From positions 15,715 through 79,714 of the forward strand of contig BCKE01000001.1 in assembly GCA_001600495.1 (NCBI GenBank): DNA of 64,000 nt. The letters are read 5' to 3'. The notes below the pieces were generated by a model. It ran no database searches, was not told the DNA's origin, and saw nothing but the letters and a program-made list of their open reading frames with translations. The stretch comes from Pilasporangium apinafurcum. Lineage: Eukaryota; Oomycota; Peronosporomycetes; Pythiales; Pythiaceae. Below, one piece after another: positions 63,459 to 64,000 of the stretch (its first letter is position 1; each line of letters begins with the position of its first letter). The position numbers and the translations under genes were made by a program.

Positions 63459-64000
63459 ATGGAGGAAGTGCGAAGCAGCGATAAGCGGAATGGAGAACAA
63501 ACGGAGAAGACTCAAACAGGTATGGAAGCATCGAAGTATAGATAGAAAAAAAAAAAAGTGTATGGGCTAAAGCGAATGACTGAAGATTGATGTCATGTGC
63601 AGGTGCGGAAGAGCAGTCAACAACCCACGAACAACAACAACAACAGCAGGATGGTAACGAGGAAACCGCGGTGGACGACACCAATATCGACCAACAACCA
63701 CAGAATGTGACGGTAGCGGGCATCACGATGCAATTTCGTGCCACAAAAGAGCGCTGTGCACGAGCCGAGTTGCTTTTGGTGAAGAAAAACGCAAGAATCC
63801 AAGAAATGGAAGAAACGGTAGGACACACATATAGCCATCTGGCGATCCTGTTTGATTCGGCAGATGTGGACAGATCGCTCACGATATTGGGTTCGTATTC
63901 TTTCCTATAGGAAGCCAAGCTGAAACGATTGCTGGCGATGGCGAAGAGGAGCATTGATAACAGTAAGCAGGAAATAGCTGAGAAGGACTCAACGATTGAG
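63459..64000 (+). CDS. Coiled-coil protein, 5' part only
   Basis: Runs off the end of the window. Exons so far are 63459-63519, 63603-63817 and 63911 to beyond 64000. A polar N-terminus with a poly-Gln run (HEQQQQQQDGNEE) is followed by a conserved-looking segment GITMQFRATKERCARAELLL and helices ARIQEMEETEAKLKRLLAMA with a heptad pattern. Golgin- or kinesin-like coiled coil is possible, but no family can be named from this part. Confidence 0.6.

Noticed and set aside
1-64000. Mobile elements, virus-like elements, CRISPR arrays or bacterial-type operons
   Set aside because: No transposase, reverse transcriptase, integrase, capsid or repeat-spacer structure seen; genes are spliced and mixed in orientation.

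Overview
This is a compact nuclear window from a flagellated eukaryote, most likely an oomycete. The stramenopile water-mould assignment, perhaps Albugo-like, is an inference. It rests on dense short genes, introns of about 50-100 bases with GTA[C/A]GT donors and CAG/TAG acceptors, a bZIP protein of the oomycete type, TTCATT-type elements before starts, and axoneme-assembly genes in a genome with many universal eukaryotic genes. I see no operons, CRISPR arrays, rRNA, tRNA, or virus-like or transposon genes. One base (position 111) is ambiguous. About 45 protein-coding genes can be supported; most coding starts and exon borders below come from reading splice sites and checking that frames stay open and total lengths divide by three.

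Layout. 0-9 kb: SmD1, exosome subunit RRP40, an EF-hand protein, a head-to-head pair of VDAC porins, NudC and a probable axonemal protein. 9-20 kb: ISCA1 (Fe-S assembly), an acidic membrane-anchored protein, mitoribosomal mL59, an SS18/SSXT coactivator, the Elg1/ATAD5 clamp unloader, SRP14, SAP18, mitoribosomal mL53 and POP5 (RNase P/MRP). 20-34 kb: exosome CSL4, SPAG1 (dynein preassembly), a WDR44-like WD40 protein, purine nucleoside phosphorylase, ESCRT-III CHMP1, an SPX-EXS phosphate transporter, TCTP and a large bZIP protein. 34-50 kb: POL5/MYBBP1A, NUP50, SCO copper chaperone, NAA25 (NatB), WDR59 (GATOR2) and FYV7. 50-64 kb: mitochondrial acyl carrier protein, a coiled-coil protein, prefoldin 2, ribosomal eS21, TIM13, CMC2, a UQCC1 protein carrying a WW domain, UTP3/SAS10, NDUFA5, LSM1, NDUFA8, ORC6 and the start of a coiled-coil gene that runs off the end.

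How the genes relate. Two themes recur: RNA and ribosome biogenesis (SmD1, LSM1, RRP40, CSL4, POP5, POL5, UTP3, FYV7) and mitochondrial biogenesis (SCO, ACP, TIM13, CMC2, UQCC1, NDUFA5, NDUFA8, ISCA1, mL53, mL59, VDACs). At least twelve gene pairs are transcribed divergently from short shared intergenic regions. Several of these regions hold exact palindromes or repeated short elements that look like bidirectional promoter parts. No wholly novel enzyme system was found; the most unusual items are the promoter palindromes, the UQCC1-WW fusion, an NDUFA8 with lost cysteines and a few unassigned small ORFs.
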